A DNA stretch of 64,000 nucleotides from Hypericum androsaemum (taxonomy: Eukaryota; Streptophyta; Magnoliopsida; Malpighiales; Hypericaceae). The position numbers and the translations under genes were made by a program. Where the stretch lies: contig OZ023188.1 in NCBI GenBank assembly GCA_963995505.1, positions 868,001 through 932,000 of the forward strand, read 5' to 3'. Shown here in pieces: positions 22,140-33,240 of the stretch (positions are counted from its first letter, which is position 1; every line of letters begins with the position of its first letter). The notes beneath the pieces are model-generated. The model saw only the letters and a program-made list of their open reading frames with translations. It was not told where the DNA came from and did no database searches.

Positions 22140-23436
22140 TTGTAATGAGAACGCATCCACTCAAATTGAGCTTGTTGCACTGCCTTCATACGAGCGTTGT
22201 AGTCATTTTGCCTTTCCCAATAGGCTGCATTTGTAGTTGCCAGCTCTTGCACTCACACATCGATGGCAGCTATGCGATCTGCAAGTTCATTAAGTTCAAC
22301 TTGGTCTGTCGGCACTCTGGTCGGAGCATCAGCCTTGAGGCAGTCTTTGACAGTTTTGCGATCCTCCCAAGCCTTGAAAGAGTACATATATTGGCCATTT
22401 TGCCTGATCTTGTTAAGAAGTTGATAGGAGAACAAGTGTTGTATGTCCATGTAGTACAAATCCCGCATGAGACCTTGGTAATCTGCAAAGGCATTAGGAA
22501 AGAAGTGCTCCGCGAGCAGTGAAATAACATGTCCAAGATATAGATACTTCGGTCGCGGAGGGGTGATGGTTCAACGAAGCACAGACATTAATAAGGCAAA
22601 AGTGCTAAACCGTTTCTTGGTTCGCATGTAATGAATGGTGTACAGTTGAGTACGAGTTACCTTACTCTCCTCAAACTGACCATTAACAGCTAAACACATA
22701 AAATGATGCAGCACACAAATATAGGGTTTATAGATTAGGCCAGCAGGTACTTCACTGGATAAGTAATGGTCAAAACGAGTGAGTGCTTTCCATTCCTTAT
22801 GTGCTTTCCCATGCGTCAGAAAGTCTAATTGATTCCCACCCGACTTACGAAGGCCTAAAATTTTGATCATGACATCTTCATCTACCTTAATGGATTTACC
22901 AAATAAACAAGCAGTGAAGGACGAGTTGTCCTCAGCTATGTTCAAAGTGCAGTAAAATTCAAGTGTCAGATAAAGACAAGTGAGAATTTGATTATTTGCA
23001 AATATTTCCCAACCCAAATATTTCATTGCGGCTTTCAGCTTCACATCAATTCCTAAAGTGCTCATATGAACCCAATTAATAGCTGCATGCGAGAATTGAT
23101 CAAGGTTTCGGAAAGAGGTATACCTGTCGCCCTCGTGCGCAGAATATATCTTGAAGGGCGCCCCGAATTGGGCAGCCAAGTCTTCATGCGGTGGATACGG
23201 AGGAGGTGGCAGAGGGTTCGGACCAGTTGTTCCTTTCCCACGTTTAGGAGCGAGTGTTTTCCAACCTCGATGGTTTGAGCTTGCTTTGGGGGCCATTGCG
23301 ATGAGCAGAGGAACTGCAAAAAATTCTTGACGAACGGCGGCCGGCGGCAGAACTCCGGCGAGCGGTGGCCGAAGGTGGTGGTCGAAGCTGGTTGGCTCAG
23401 TGTATAGGCCTCGCCTTTATGGTCAAGTTTGTCCAA
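22140..23436 (-). pseudogene. Extra 3' ORF of the Athila-type element (Athila ORF/env-like position)
   Basis: A 241-codon frame (23296-22571) lies between integrase and the 3' LTR, where Athila elements carry an additional ORF. It begins MAPKASSNHRGWKTLAPKRG and includes MKYLGWEIFANNQ and LTLEFYCTLNI, resembling the plant 'putative plant transposon protein' domain of Athila. Coding similarity continues in another frame down to about 22140 (LMRDLYYMDIQHLFSYQLLN..., then a PPPPPSP tail), so at least one frameshift is present. I see no clear transmembrane segment or signal peptide, so calling it an envelope protein would rest on position only. Confidence 0.5.
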
Positions 23437-24161
23437 CGGATCATGTGTCTTTAAAGCTCCGTTTGTAAGGAATCGACTCGAGAAGAAAAATTTAGGGTTT
23501 TACCCTTTTTAGCTTAGGGAGGCAGCGGGCGGCGGTGGCTGGCTGGAGGGAGGTGGTCGGAGCTGCGGGAAGGTGGTGGTGCTATGTTGGTTAAGCGGGA
23601 TGGTTACGGTGGTCGGGGCTAGCTTTTTCTTTTGGGTGAGTATGGAGGTTTGTGATGTTGGAGGAAATGTGGAGAGGAAGAGGAAAGAAGGGGGGTTTTA
23701 TTACCCCCTTCCTATGTCATCCAGCGCCCGTCGGGTTTGCTGGCATCCGCCAGCAATGGGCAGTCCAATTTTGCCCAGCGGTCGCTAGCCTCCCTTTTTT
23801 TAACCTGGCGCCCGCCGGACTACCTGGCGTCCACTAGCAACGGGCGGCCATTTCTCTGTCTGGCGGCCGCTAGGTTGGCTGGCGGTCGCTGGCCCTTCCT
23901 CCCTTTTTTTTTGACGTGCAATCAGGTCGATCCCAGTTTTGGACGGGGGCTACACCCCCCCATGGCCCTCGTCAAGCATCCAACTGTCCAGATCACCTTC
24001 AAAATGCAAGAGATCCCATAAGCATGAACTAATGCTTCAAAATCATACCCGAATAAGAACAAACGTAATATATATAAAAAACACATATAGACAAAGACAT
24101 TATATAGATAATTCAAAAACATGCTAAGTTATAGTCGTTAGCTTGACTTTACTCCCCTTTT

Positions 24162-26830
24162 TCATGCATCGGAGGGTGAAGTCACGGATTGCACTTTCAA
24201 TCGTCGTTCAATATCGCCACCAAGGTAAATCTTGCACCTTTGGCCATTCACCTTGAAAACTCCTCCATCACTTCTTTCTAATTCGAGGGCTCCAAATGGA
24301 AAAACCTTCACAATTTTGAATGGGCCACTCCACTTTGACTTGAGCTTTCCCGGAAAAAGTCTCAATCGGGAGTTGTAGAGTAGCACTTGATGACCCTCCT
24401 TGAACTCTTTCTTCACGATGTGGGCATCATGTGATCTTTTCGTCTTCTCTTTGTAAAGCCTAGAGCTCTCAAATGCCATGTCACGAATTTCATCCAGCTC
24501 TTCAAGTTGCAACACCCTTCGCTCACTGACTTTCTTGTAGTCATAATTTAGGGTCTTGATGGCCCAAAATGCTCGATGCTCTAGCTCTACGGGGAGGTGG
24601 CACGCCTTGCCATATATAAGCTTGTATGGCAACATCCTGATAGGCATTTTGAATGCCATTCGGTATGCCCATAAAGCATCGTCAAGCTTGTTTGCCCAAT
24701 CCTTTCTTGCTCCTCCAACCATCTTTTCTAGAATCTTCTTCAGTTCTCGGTTGGAGAGTTCGACTTGCCCACTTGTTTGGGTGTGATAAGGTGTAGTAAC
24801 TTTGTGAGTGACCCCATACCTCTTCAATAAAATCTCAAATGGTCGGTTGCAAAAGTGCGAACCGCCATCACTTATGATAGCCCTTGGCATTCCAAATCTT
24901 GAGAAGAGCTTTTTGATAAAGCGAACGACCACCTTAGCATCATTGGTTGGTGATGCCCAAGCTTCCACCCACTTAGATACGTAGTTCACTCCCACCAAGA
25001 TATACTTGTTGCCATAAGAGGTTGGGAAAGGTCCCATGAAGTCCAACTCCCAAACATCGAAGAGCTCCACTTCAAGAATTCCAGAGAGTGGCATCTCATT
25101 CCTCTTTGTGATATTTCTGGTCCTTTTGCATCGATCGCACTGAGCAACAAAAGAATGAGCATCCTTAAAAATATTGGGCCAATAAAATCCGCACTCAAAG
25201 ACTCGCGATGCGGTCCTTATCGCTCCATAGTGACCTGAATATGGGGTACTGTGACATTGCTCCAAAACTTCCACAACTTCTTCATCCGCAATGCACCATC
25301 GAAGCAACCCATCACTACACCTCTTAAAAAGGTAAGGCTCTTCCCACACATAGAGTTGAGCATCCCTTATGAATTTCTTTCGTTGGGGATAACTCAAATC
25401 CATAGGAATAATACCTCCAACTAGGAAATTGGCAAAATTCGTATACCAAGGTTCCTCCATATTATTCACGAGCATCAAATCCTCATCCGAAAACTCTTCT
25501 TTGATCTTTCCATGAGTCACCATTCCATCACTTTTCTCTAGCCGAGAGAGATGGTCTGCAACAATATTTTCCGAACCCTTCTTATCCTTAATGGACAAGT
25601 CAAATTCTTGGAGCAATAAAATCTACCAGATAAGTCGTGACTTAGCATCTTGTTTGGAGAATAAATACCTCAAAGCCGCATGATCTGTGTAGATTATCAC
25701 ATTCGACCCAAGCAGATACGGTCTAAATTTGTCATATGCATACACGACTACAAATAACTCCTTCTCAGTAGTGGTGTAATTTAGTTGGGCGCCCGCCAAT
25801 ACTCTACTTGCATAGTAGATGACATGAAGCTTCCCCTCCTTCTTTTGACCAAGCACACATCCCAATGCGATGTTGCTCGCATCACACATCATCTCAAATG
25901 ATAGTTTCCAATCTGGAGAAGAGATAACCGGAGTTGTGACAAGTGTTTTCTTCAAAGTATCAAATGCTTGAAGGCATGGCTCATCAAAATTAAAGGGCAC
26001 ACCCTTCACAAGCAAATTAGTGAGCGGCTTCTCGATAAGAGAAAAATCCTTGATAAATCTTCAGTAGAAACTGGCATGGTCAATAAAGGCTCTTACTCCT
26101 TTAAGTGAAGTCGGTGATTCCATCTTCTCTATTGCTTCCGTCTTGGCTCTATCCACCTCGATGCCCGCTCGGGAGATCTTATGCCCAAGAACTATCCCTT
26201 CATCTACCATGAAATGATATTTCTCCCAATTGTGAACGAGGTTCTTCTCTTCATATCTTTCCAAGACCTTGTCCAAATTGGCTAAGCAGTAATCAAAGGA
26301 GTCTCCAAATATCGAGAAATCATCCATAAAGATCTCCATAATTTTCTCATTCATCTCCCAAAAGATAGCCGCCATGCACCGTTGGAAAGTGGCCGGGGCA
26401 CAACTCAATCCAAAAGGCATTCGTCGATAAGAAAAAATACCAAAGGGAGAAGTGAAAGATATCTTCTCTTAATTCCTTGGGTATATTACAATTTAGTTAT
26501 AGCCCGAGTACCCATCCAAGAAGCAATAGTGGGAATACTCGGCAATTCTCTCCAACATTTGATCAATGAATGGAAGAGAAAAATGATCCTTACGTGTGGC
26601 GGCATTCAACTTTCAGTAGTCCACGCATACCTGCCATCCGGTCACAGTTCTTGTAGAAATGAGCTTGCCCTCATCATTGATCACAGCAGTCATTCCTCTT
26701 TTCTTTGGAACACAATGGATCGGGTTTACCCACTTACTATCCGAGATGGAATAAATGATGCCAGCTTCGAGGAGCTTGATCACCTCATTCTTCACAACTT
26801 CTTTCATGTTGGGATTCAATCTTCTTTGCC
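24162..26830 (-). pseudogene. Athila-type Pol: reverse transcriptase, RNase H, integrase (with stops)
   Basis: Reading right to left on the minus strand: RT start KNEVIKLLEAGIIYSISDSK (about 26790), VCVDY then a stop (about 26613), LPFIDQMLERIA, a second stop after SGYN (about 26480), a frameshift, then MPFGLSCAPATFQRCMAAIF and FMDDFSIFG (26420-26310). RNase H follows (25623-26015: MMCDASNIALGCVLGQ, YTDHAALRYLF) with a stop before [10 protein letters not shown]. Integrase is one long intact frame (24162-25616) with an HHCC finger ([10 protein letters not shown]...CDRCKR), [18 protein letters not shown] and [19 protein letters not shown] as the D,D,E core, and a C-terminal tail. The protease is not present. 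Confidence 0.9.
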
Positions 26831-26861
26831 TATCTACTCTCGGCTTGGCTCCCTCCTCCAC

Positions 26862-28614
26862 GTTCTTCTTCTTAACTCTTTGAGGAAATGGTAGAGGAGG
26901 GATCTTTGGTGGTGGTGGCACATACTCCTCTTCCTCCTCAATCTCAACAAAAGGACTTTTTTCTTTCTCCACCTCTTTGTTCTCCTCGGTATTCTTCTCT
27001 TTTTCATTGGCCTCCACATAGGTTCCTCTTGATTTCGGGCTCGTCTTTTGAGAAATGATTTTCTTGCCACTCCTCAAGATAATTGCACTCATATTTCCTC
27101 GAGGATTAGCCTCCGTGGAGCTTGGAAGAGAGCCGGACTCTCTATGGGCATTTGCATTTGCTATTTGTCCAAGTTGCCTCTCCATATTATGCATTGCGGT
27201 TGCTTGACCCTTGAGGATTTGTTCTAAGTTGTTTTGCCTTGACCCTTGTTGATTTATGGCGGCCAAAATTTGTCCTTGTTGGCTAACCACCACTCCAACT
27301 TCTTGCATAAACTTGTCCATCTTTTTGAACTTCTCCTCAATAGTTCCATCTGATCCATCAAAGAAAAACATGGTTGGAAATCCGGAGGAGGCCCTTGAGG
27401 TAGATTGCGAAGAGGAAGTCTCTTATCCGGAATAATCGCCATGTTATCTCCACTACTTCCTCCCTTCCAAGAGAAGTTCGGGTGATTTCTCCAACCGGGA
27501 TTGTAAGTAGAAGAATATGGGTTATTTCCATCCTATTTGCTCCTTGCCCTTGGCCACCAACGAAATTCACTTCCTCTATAGTAGAGCCCAACATGGCACA
27601 CTCGTTTATCTCATGGCCAACATTGCCACAAACTTCACAATTTATTTGCACGGCCGCCAGATTATTTTTGTTCAAGCTTAGTTCTTTCACCTACTTTGCC
27701 AACAAAGTCAATTGAGCTTGAATAGAGGAGGCAATATCAACATCAATTACTTCTACTTGCTCCTTGTGTAGTTTTCTTGCTCTTTCATTAGTCATAAGCA
27801 TGTTTGTAGCTAACAACTGCTTCAAGATGTGGTGGGCTTCATCCTTCTCTTTTTCCAAGAAGGATCCATTTGCAGCGGCGTCAACCGTGCCCCTTGTAGA
27901 TGATCCAAGGCTGAAGTAGAAAGTGTGGAGCAGAGACTCCTCTGTCAAATTATGGTGTGGACAACTTCTTTGCAATCCCTTGAATCTCTCCCAAGCTTCA
28001 CTCAAAGTCTCATTTTCAAATTGTTGAAAGTTGTTGATCTCCTTCCTGAGCCTATTTGTCTTTGAGAAAGAGAAGAACTTTTCAAGGAAGGCATTGGCTA
28101 ACTCCTCCCACGTGACAATCTCTGTTCCGACCAATTGCTTGTACCACATCATGGCTTGGTCCTTCAAAGTAAATAGAAACAACCTAAGCTTCACAGCATC
28201 ATCGGTAGCTCCGTTGAATTTGACTGTGTCGGCTATCTCCAAGAAGTTACCAATATGTTCATTGGGATCTTCATTCGGTAACCCATAGAATTGAACTGAA
28301 GATTTGAGCATGTTTATCACGAATGGCTTGAACTCAAAATTGTTAGCCTGAACAGTTGGCCTCGGTACTCCGGTCATTGCTCCCCTCAAGGTGGGCTTAT
28401 AGGAATCCAAGAGAGTCCTTTGAGGAGGTCGATTTCCTTGTGGATCTCCTTGCGCATCATCCCTTGGATGAGCTTGTTGGTTCATCCTTGCTTGAATTCT
28501 TCTTTCTTGTCGCAATGTCCTCTCCAAATATCCAATGTCCGCTTCGATTTCCACCTGAATGTTATTGGTGGAACGAGTAATGGGCATGTGACAACCAAGT
28601 ACCTTGTAAAACAA
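26862..28614 (-). pseudogene. Athila-type Gag (fragmented)
   Basis: The likely start is MPITRSTNN at 28587. The frame 27691-28614 holds the capsid-like retrotrans_gag domain (PNEDPNEHIGNFLEIADTVK, LRLFLFTLKDQAMMWYKQL, WEELANAFLEKFF). One stop at 27691 precedes the zinc knuckle CEVCGNVGHEINEC (about 27620). Frameshifts near 27535 and 27370 separate the later parts. The last part runs into PPPPKIPPLPFPQRVKKKN at about 26862 and is then fused in frame to reverse transcriptase, with no protease between. Confidence 0.85.
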
Positions 28615-28719
28615 ACAACAAAGGTACTAAGTAACCAGGTAAACAAAAATAAATGTCCTAATCCAAATTCGTAAGCCAAATTAAGTGTCTATCACCTAAT
28701 CCCTGGCAACGGTGCCAAT

Positions 28720-30043
28720 TGAAATGAAGAATTTTTACACCCCTCTTACAATAAAGAGTAAGTAAAGGATTGTCGTCCCACAAGGACTAAGTGTTAGGCC
28801 ACAAATACGACTTGACAACTAGTTTAGGACTACAAGTAATGGATTTGTCAATTCCAAACACGAGTTAGTTACTACAATGACTAAACTAGAAGATGATTTA
28901 AAAAATAAAGGAAAGAGTGGGCTTGGTACTAATGACACCTAGATAACCAAATAGCATATGAGATTTATTAAGTTCGTATTATGGTCCGGGTGTTTCTAAA
29001 GCAACTAACCACCTAATGAGATCCCTCATCAAAAGACAACTAATTAACTAGTTAAATAGTCTATTAATCCTAACTCCTCCCGGTGATTAGTATTAATCAA
29101 GTTCATAATCAAGGTGATCAATCAAGATTAAGTATTAAACTCATTAACTAGTTCACAAACCTTAATATTTTAACCCCACTAAACCATAGGCTAAGTAGAT
29201 GCCATCAAGGCACCTAATCCACAAATCAACTACTCACACATATTCATCAAATAACACAAATTATCCATTGAACAATGTAAATTAAACATGAACGTAAAGA
29301 TAGAGTTTAAGAAAGCTCAATGAATCTTCAAGAGCTCCCTCCTAGCTCCTTCTTCAAGTTTCTCCCAAGCTTCTCTACCATCTTCCTCCAAGTTTTCTCT
29401 ACAAGCTTCCCTACTATAATGAGTCAACTTTCTTTTCTCCTTTAAAAGAGAGATAATGGAGTGGGTGAGATGAGGTAGTGGAGTGAAAGAGGGAGGTGGT
29501 GGAATGCCAGCCATGTAAAGTCATGGACAAACCCGAAATGGGCCCAAAATGGTTCATGAATTTCGGCCCATTTTGGTTAGGCAAGTTCTCAGATTTAAAG
29601 CTTAACTTTGTACGTATTTTTTACCCTCTTAGACTTCGAATTTGAAGAAGACTATTGGAGACAAAGTTGTAGCCACGCATGTCTTCTTTCCAGAACTGCC
29701 TCACTCATCTCCATCAGACTTCGTATGTGAAAGTTATCTTTATTTGAGTTGCTCGAGGTTAGTCTACCCAGTGTCGACGCGGTCCCGATCGTGCACCATT
29801 CTTCACGGCTGATCCAATCACCTTTGACACGCTTCAAAGTGCACCAATATCCTCCTCGCATCACCACAAAGTCTTGTAGTAATAAACATGAACAAAATGC
29901 AATAAAAATCATAAGAACTACACTAAAACATTCAAAGCATGAAATATGACACTACATCACTACATAACAAACAAAAATATTAGAAACAACGGAAAATCAA
30001 CACTAAAACATACATAGATGATGGAGTGTTTCCACACTCATCA
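28720..30043 (-). repeat. 5' LTR of the Athila-type element (with internal deletion)
   Basis: 1324 bp, closely similar to the 3' LTR except for a deletion of about 130 bp at about 29007, whose ends carry short ACTAAC/CCAACC-type direct repeats. That pattern fits illegitimate recombination after insertion. Confidence 0.92.
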
Positions 30044-30048
30044 AACAC

Positions 30049-30460
30049 CAACAATATTGTCGTTAATAGCGAACCGATCCTTCCTCCTCGAACCAGAGAC
30101 TATAGCTCCGAGCAACTCGCAGCCTCAGCTATCAATGCTGGTGTTAACAGTGAACCTGTCCGTCCTCCTCGTGTTAACAGTGAACCTGTCCGCCCTCCTC
30201 GTGTTAATAGTGAACCTATCCGTCCTCCTGCAATGGGAGACTTTGGTCCCAATAAACTTTTAATCTCAGCTATCAATGCTGGTGTCAATAGCGAGCATGT
30301 TCGTCCTCCTACAACCCGAAACTATGGTTCCAACAAACTTTCAACTTCGGCTAGCAATGCTAGAATTGCTAGTGGAACTTTCTGTCCTGATACCAAAGTG
30401 AAGCTGTCTCTTGGACTAGAACATGGACGAAGAACAAAGAACCTCGAACCGCCTCGCTGA
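30049..30460 (+). pseudogene. Secreted repeat-peptide precursor, repeat-bearing body (split by retrotransposon)
   Basis: Continues in frame from 19069 and stays open to a TGA at 30458-30460; with the leader it would be about 166 residues. The body has modules built as VNSEP-x-x-PP, a short acidic/aromatic segment (TRDYSSEQL, MGDFGPNKL, TRNYGSNKL), then SAINAG. The short unit VNSEPVRPPR occurs twice in tandem before VNSEPIRPP, and a later module has VNSEHVRPP. A C-terminal segment follows (CPDTKVKLSLGLEHGRR...). Repeated short proline-rich motifs behind a signal peptide are the layout of plant peptide-hormone precursors such as CEPs, but the motif matches none of the families I know (CLE, CEP, PSK, IDA, PIP, CIF, RGF). 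Function is not known. Confidence 0.6.
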
Positions 30461-31971
30461 TACGGGAAGACTCTCCTCCAGGTTAGCAGCAACATATATC
30501 TTCTATTTAATAATGGTTCAGGAAAGCAAAACCAAGCCTGAACCAGCCTTTTGTATTGATTGCAGGAATACAAAGACTTCGCAAAATTTGAATCCGGTTC
30601 AAACAAGGCAACCCTGGAGCACCAGTAGAAGGTGGAAGCCCGTCTTTATGATCTCTCGTCAATAACGCCAATTTAGAGAGTAAAATAAAAGTTACGAATA
30701 GAGTATCTTCAAGAAGCATATGTTAACACATCCTCTAATATGGTTTTGAGATTTCCTAGAAGAAAAAAAGGTTATGCATTAAACGGATACCATGTTCTTC
30801 ATTACATTGCATTTCTATTGTGTTCCTCTAATATGATTCTACTTTCACTAAATTTGGAAAATAATTGGAATTCAAAGAAAACTGGAAGAGAGGGAAACAA
30901 AGATTAGGTTAGGATTTTATCAGTTAAGTTTATATATAGAATGGTATATTATAGTTCAGTACATGTTACATATCAAATTAGTACGTAACATTCTAGAACA
31001 ACACAAAAATGTACTGAATAGATCACCTCTACAAGCCAGTGCATTCAATTACGCATTGTAAGTGGTAAGACATGGGGCAAACCCCGACAGCAACAAAAAA
31101 TACTTCATCGTGGTATTGTTCATTTGTGCACAAGTATCTTGATTCCTCGACAAAAAGAAGATTTCGGCAAAACTTTACGTACATTTTTAAGGATCCATCA
31201 ATCCATTGACTATATATTAGAGATCTTAATCTCATCGCAAGTCTATGTGAAAGATAAGGAGGTAACCTCTTGAATTTTATCAATTTATGGACGACTTATT
31301 TTCTAGAATGGCTTATGTTCACCATGGAAGTTCTTATGCTAGCACACGGAAGGAAGAGAGAGGAGTTATTATGAATTTATGATATTTATTATATTTGTTT
31401 TGTGTATTGTATTTAGGGTCCTTGGATGTTTTAACATAAAATGAATAGCAAAGGCAGCGATCCAAGTTTTTTTATTTACTTCCATGCTCTATCCCAAACA
31501 CTAGGACTTTGAACATTTTTAATACGACATGGTAATTTGGTCCAGTAGATCGACTAATACAATTTGAGCCAGATAAAATGTTTGAAAAGTAGAAAAATTC
31601 TTCCAAATGTGTTCTTTGGCTTCCAAATTGGTCACTCATCATGCCAAGAACCCTCTTAACCAAAATATCGAATAGTTGAGATTTTTCTTTTTTGGTAAAA
31701 AATTACCAAAAAATTTTAGAGTGTATAAAAAACTAAAAAAAATTATAAATAGAAAGTTTAAAAAATGGAAAAAAAGAAGCGCGTTTTAGAAATTTACTTA
31801 AAGAATGGGAAAAAAATCCCCACACAATTCATGTGGGCTCAAACATTACACGTTAAGATATAATTTAGTGTTTATTATTAAAAAGGAAAGAAAATATGTA
31901 AACAATACTGCACATGAATCAAACCTAGGTTTTTGTGAGAATATAAAAGAAAAGATAATTAAATAAGATCA
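30461..31971. other. Intergenic downstream of the split peptide gene
   Basis: The first 300 bases are likely 3' UTR of the peptide gene; a donor-like CAG|GTTAGC at about 30480 and an acceptor-like TTGCAG at about 30565 could be a 3' UTR intron. Short minus-strand frames at 31029-31283 and 31472-31663 show no known domain. Confidence 0.35.
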
Positions 31972-32896
31972 AAATTTTGGGCCTAAAAAAACTAGTAACT
32001 CTGATGAAGTTTTGAACAACGGCGGCCCACACACACTTCAAAGTCAGGCAAAGAAGCCCCATTTTAAATACCACAAATATGAGCCTCGGGCCTACTGAAG
32101 CCCATACGTTTGGGCCGATAATGAGCCTGGAGGCTAATATATGGGCTGGTAAGGCCCACAACAAGCCCGCATTGAAGCCCTAGAATTATGACCTTTATTA
32201 GCCTATAAAACTGGTCGGTAGGCTTATAATGCCTCCATGAAATATTTAGGCTGGTTAGTTAGTACGAGTCTCCTTTATTATTAAAAATATCAATTATCTA
32301 GTAAAATAGTTGAATATCTTTTGATAATTTTTTAAGCGATTTCAATATTTAACGGAACTATAGGTGCATTGTGTACTTGTGCATATATAGCGGTTTTATT
32401 GATGGGTACTAATAATATTTTCTCCCTTGGTAACAAAATCAAACAAAAGAAGTAAAAGATTAAGATATCAGATGCTGAACTGGGAAATAGAAAACGAGTT
32501 CGTCAGGGTAATCTGCATCAATCCAGATAGAAACCATGTGAGTATTTAATCTAATCTATCAACAAAATCATGCCAACAGAACTTCCAGGGACATGGATAG
32601 CCGTGAGTATTTAAAACATATATTACCGTTGTAAAATTGCCAGCTGTATCGCAGATGGGGACCACTTTTTTGCTGCGATATTTAATATTTTACTTACGGG
32701 CGTGAAACCAGTTATCAAACCGGACAAAGGGGCCGGGTTGTTCGAGGTTGGGTTTGGGTAGATGGGTCAGTTTCAATCAAATAAAAAATTTCGAATTATT
32801 TATAGTTTTGTTCAATAATTTTTTATATAGTGGAAATAATTCCAAATTGATTCGAAACGCACCTGTACAACTGAATTGTTTCGAAATATAATTGCG
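31972..32896. repeat. Segmental repeat unit, copy B (uninterrupted)
   Basis: Aligns to 1232-1648, 2745-3047 and 9774-9965 of copy A. It serves as the pre-insertion state for both the Copia remnant and the Mutator-like element of copy A. Contains several TGGGCC/AGGCCCA motifs. Confidence 0.8.
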
Positions 32897-33065
32897 CAAC
32901 AGATTTTGTAAATAAGCACTTGTAAAAAAAGGCTTTGAAAATAAGCTGACAATATGTTTTTAAATTAAGAAAGGGTGTTAATTTCATTTACGAAAGTACA
33001 TATATGAGATTCAAAACAAAACTGTAAAAACAAAATTTCAAAACAAACACGCGACAATAAACTTT

Positions 33066-33240
33066 AGGGAAAAGTACATTTTTGTACTATGTGGTATCAC
33101 GTTTTTCGTGGTAGAACTATGTAGTTTAAAAACTATCAATCAGGTCTAACTTATTTGAAAATTTATCAATCTCCGGTCCCACTCAAGCCTGGATGACTTC
33201 TGAACCTAGTTGGACAGCCACGTCACTAAAACGGTCCCGT
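33066..33240. mobile_element. Single terminal arm related to the (GGA)n Mutator-like family
   Basis: AGGGAAAAGTACATTTTTGTACTATGTGGTATCAC... follows the same plan as the TIRs at 38418 and 62244 (GGGAAAAGTCCAC, TGTGGTATC, ...CAGCCACGTCACTAAAAC) but is strongly diverged. No opposite arm is seen nearby, so it is a truncated relic. Confidence 0.5.

Larger units (their letters stand above)
19070..30043 (-). mobile_element. Athila-type Ty3/Gypsy LTR retrotransposon
   Basis: LTRs at 28720-30043 (5', minus orientation) and 19070-20525 (3') have TG...CA ends (TGAAANGAAGRATTTTTACAC...ACACTCATCA) and sit between perfect 5-bp duplications AACAC (19065-19069 and 30044-30048). Next to the 5' LTR the primer-binding site TGGCACCGTTGCCAGGGAT (minus, about 28699-28717) resembles the 3' end of tRNA-Asp, as in Athila elements. 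A polypurine tract AAGTGTGGGGGTG adjoins the 3' LTR at 20526-20538. The order gag, RT, RNase H, integrase, then an extra ORF before the 3' LTR fits the Athila/Tat branch. Stops and frameshifts make it defective. Confidence 0.93.
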
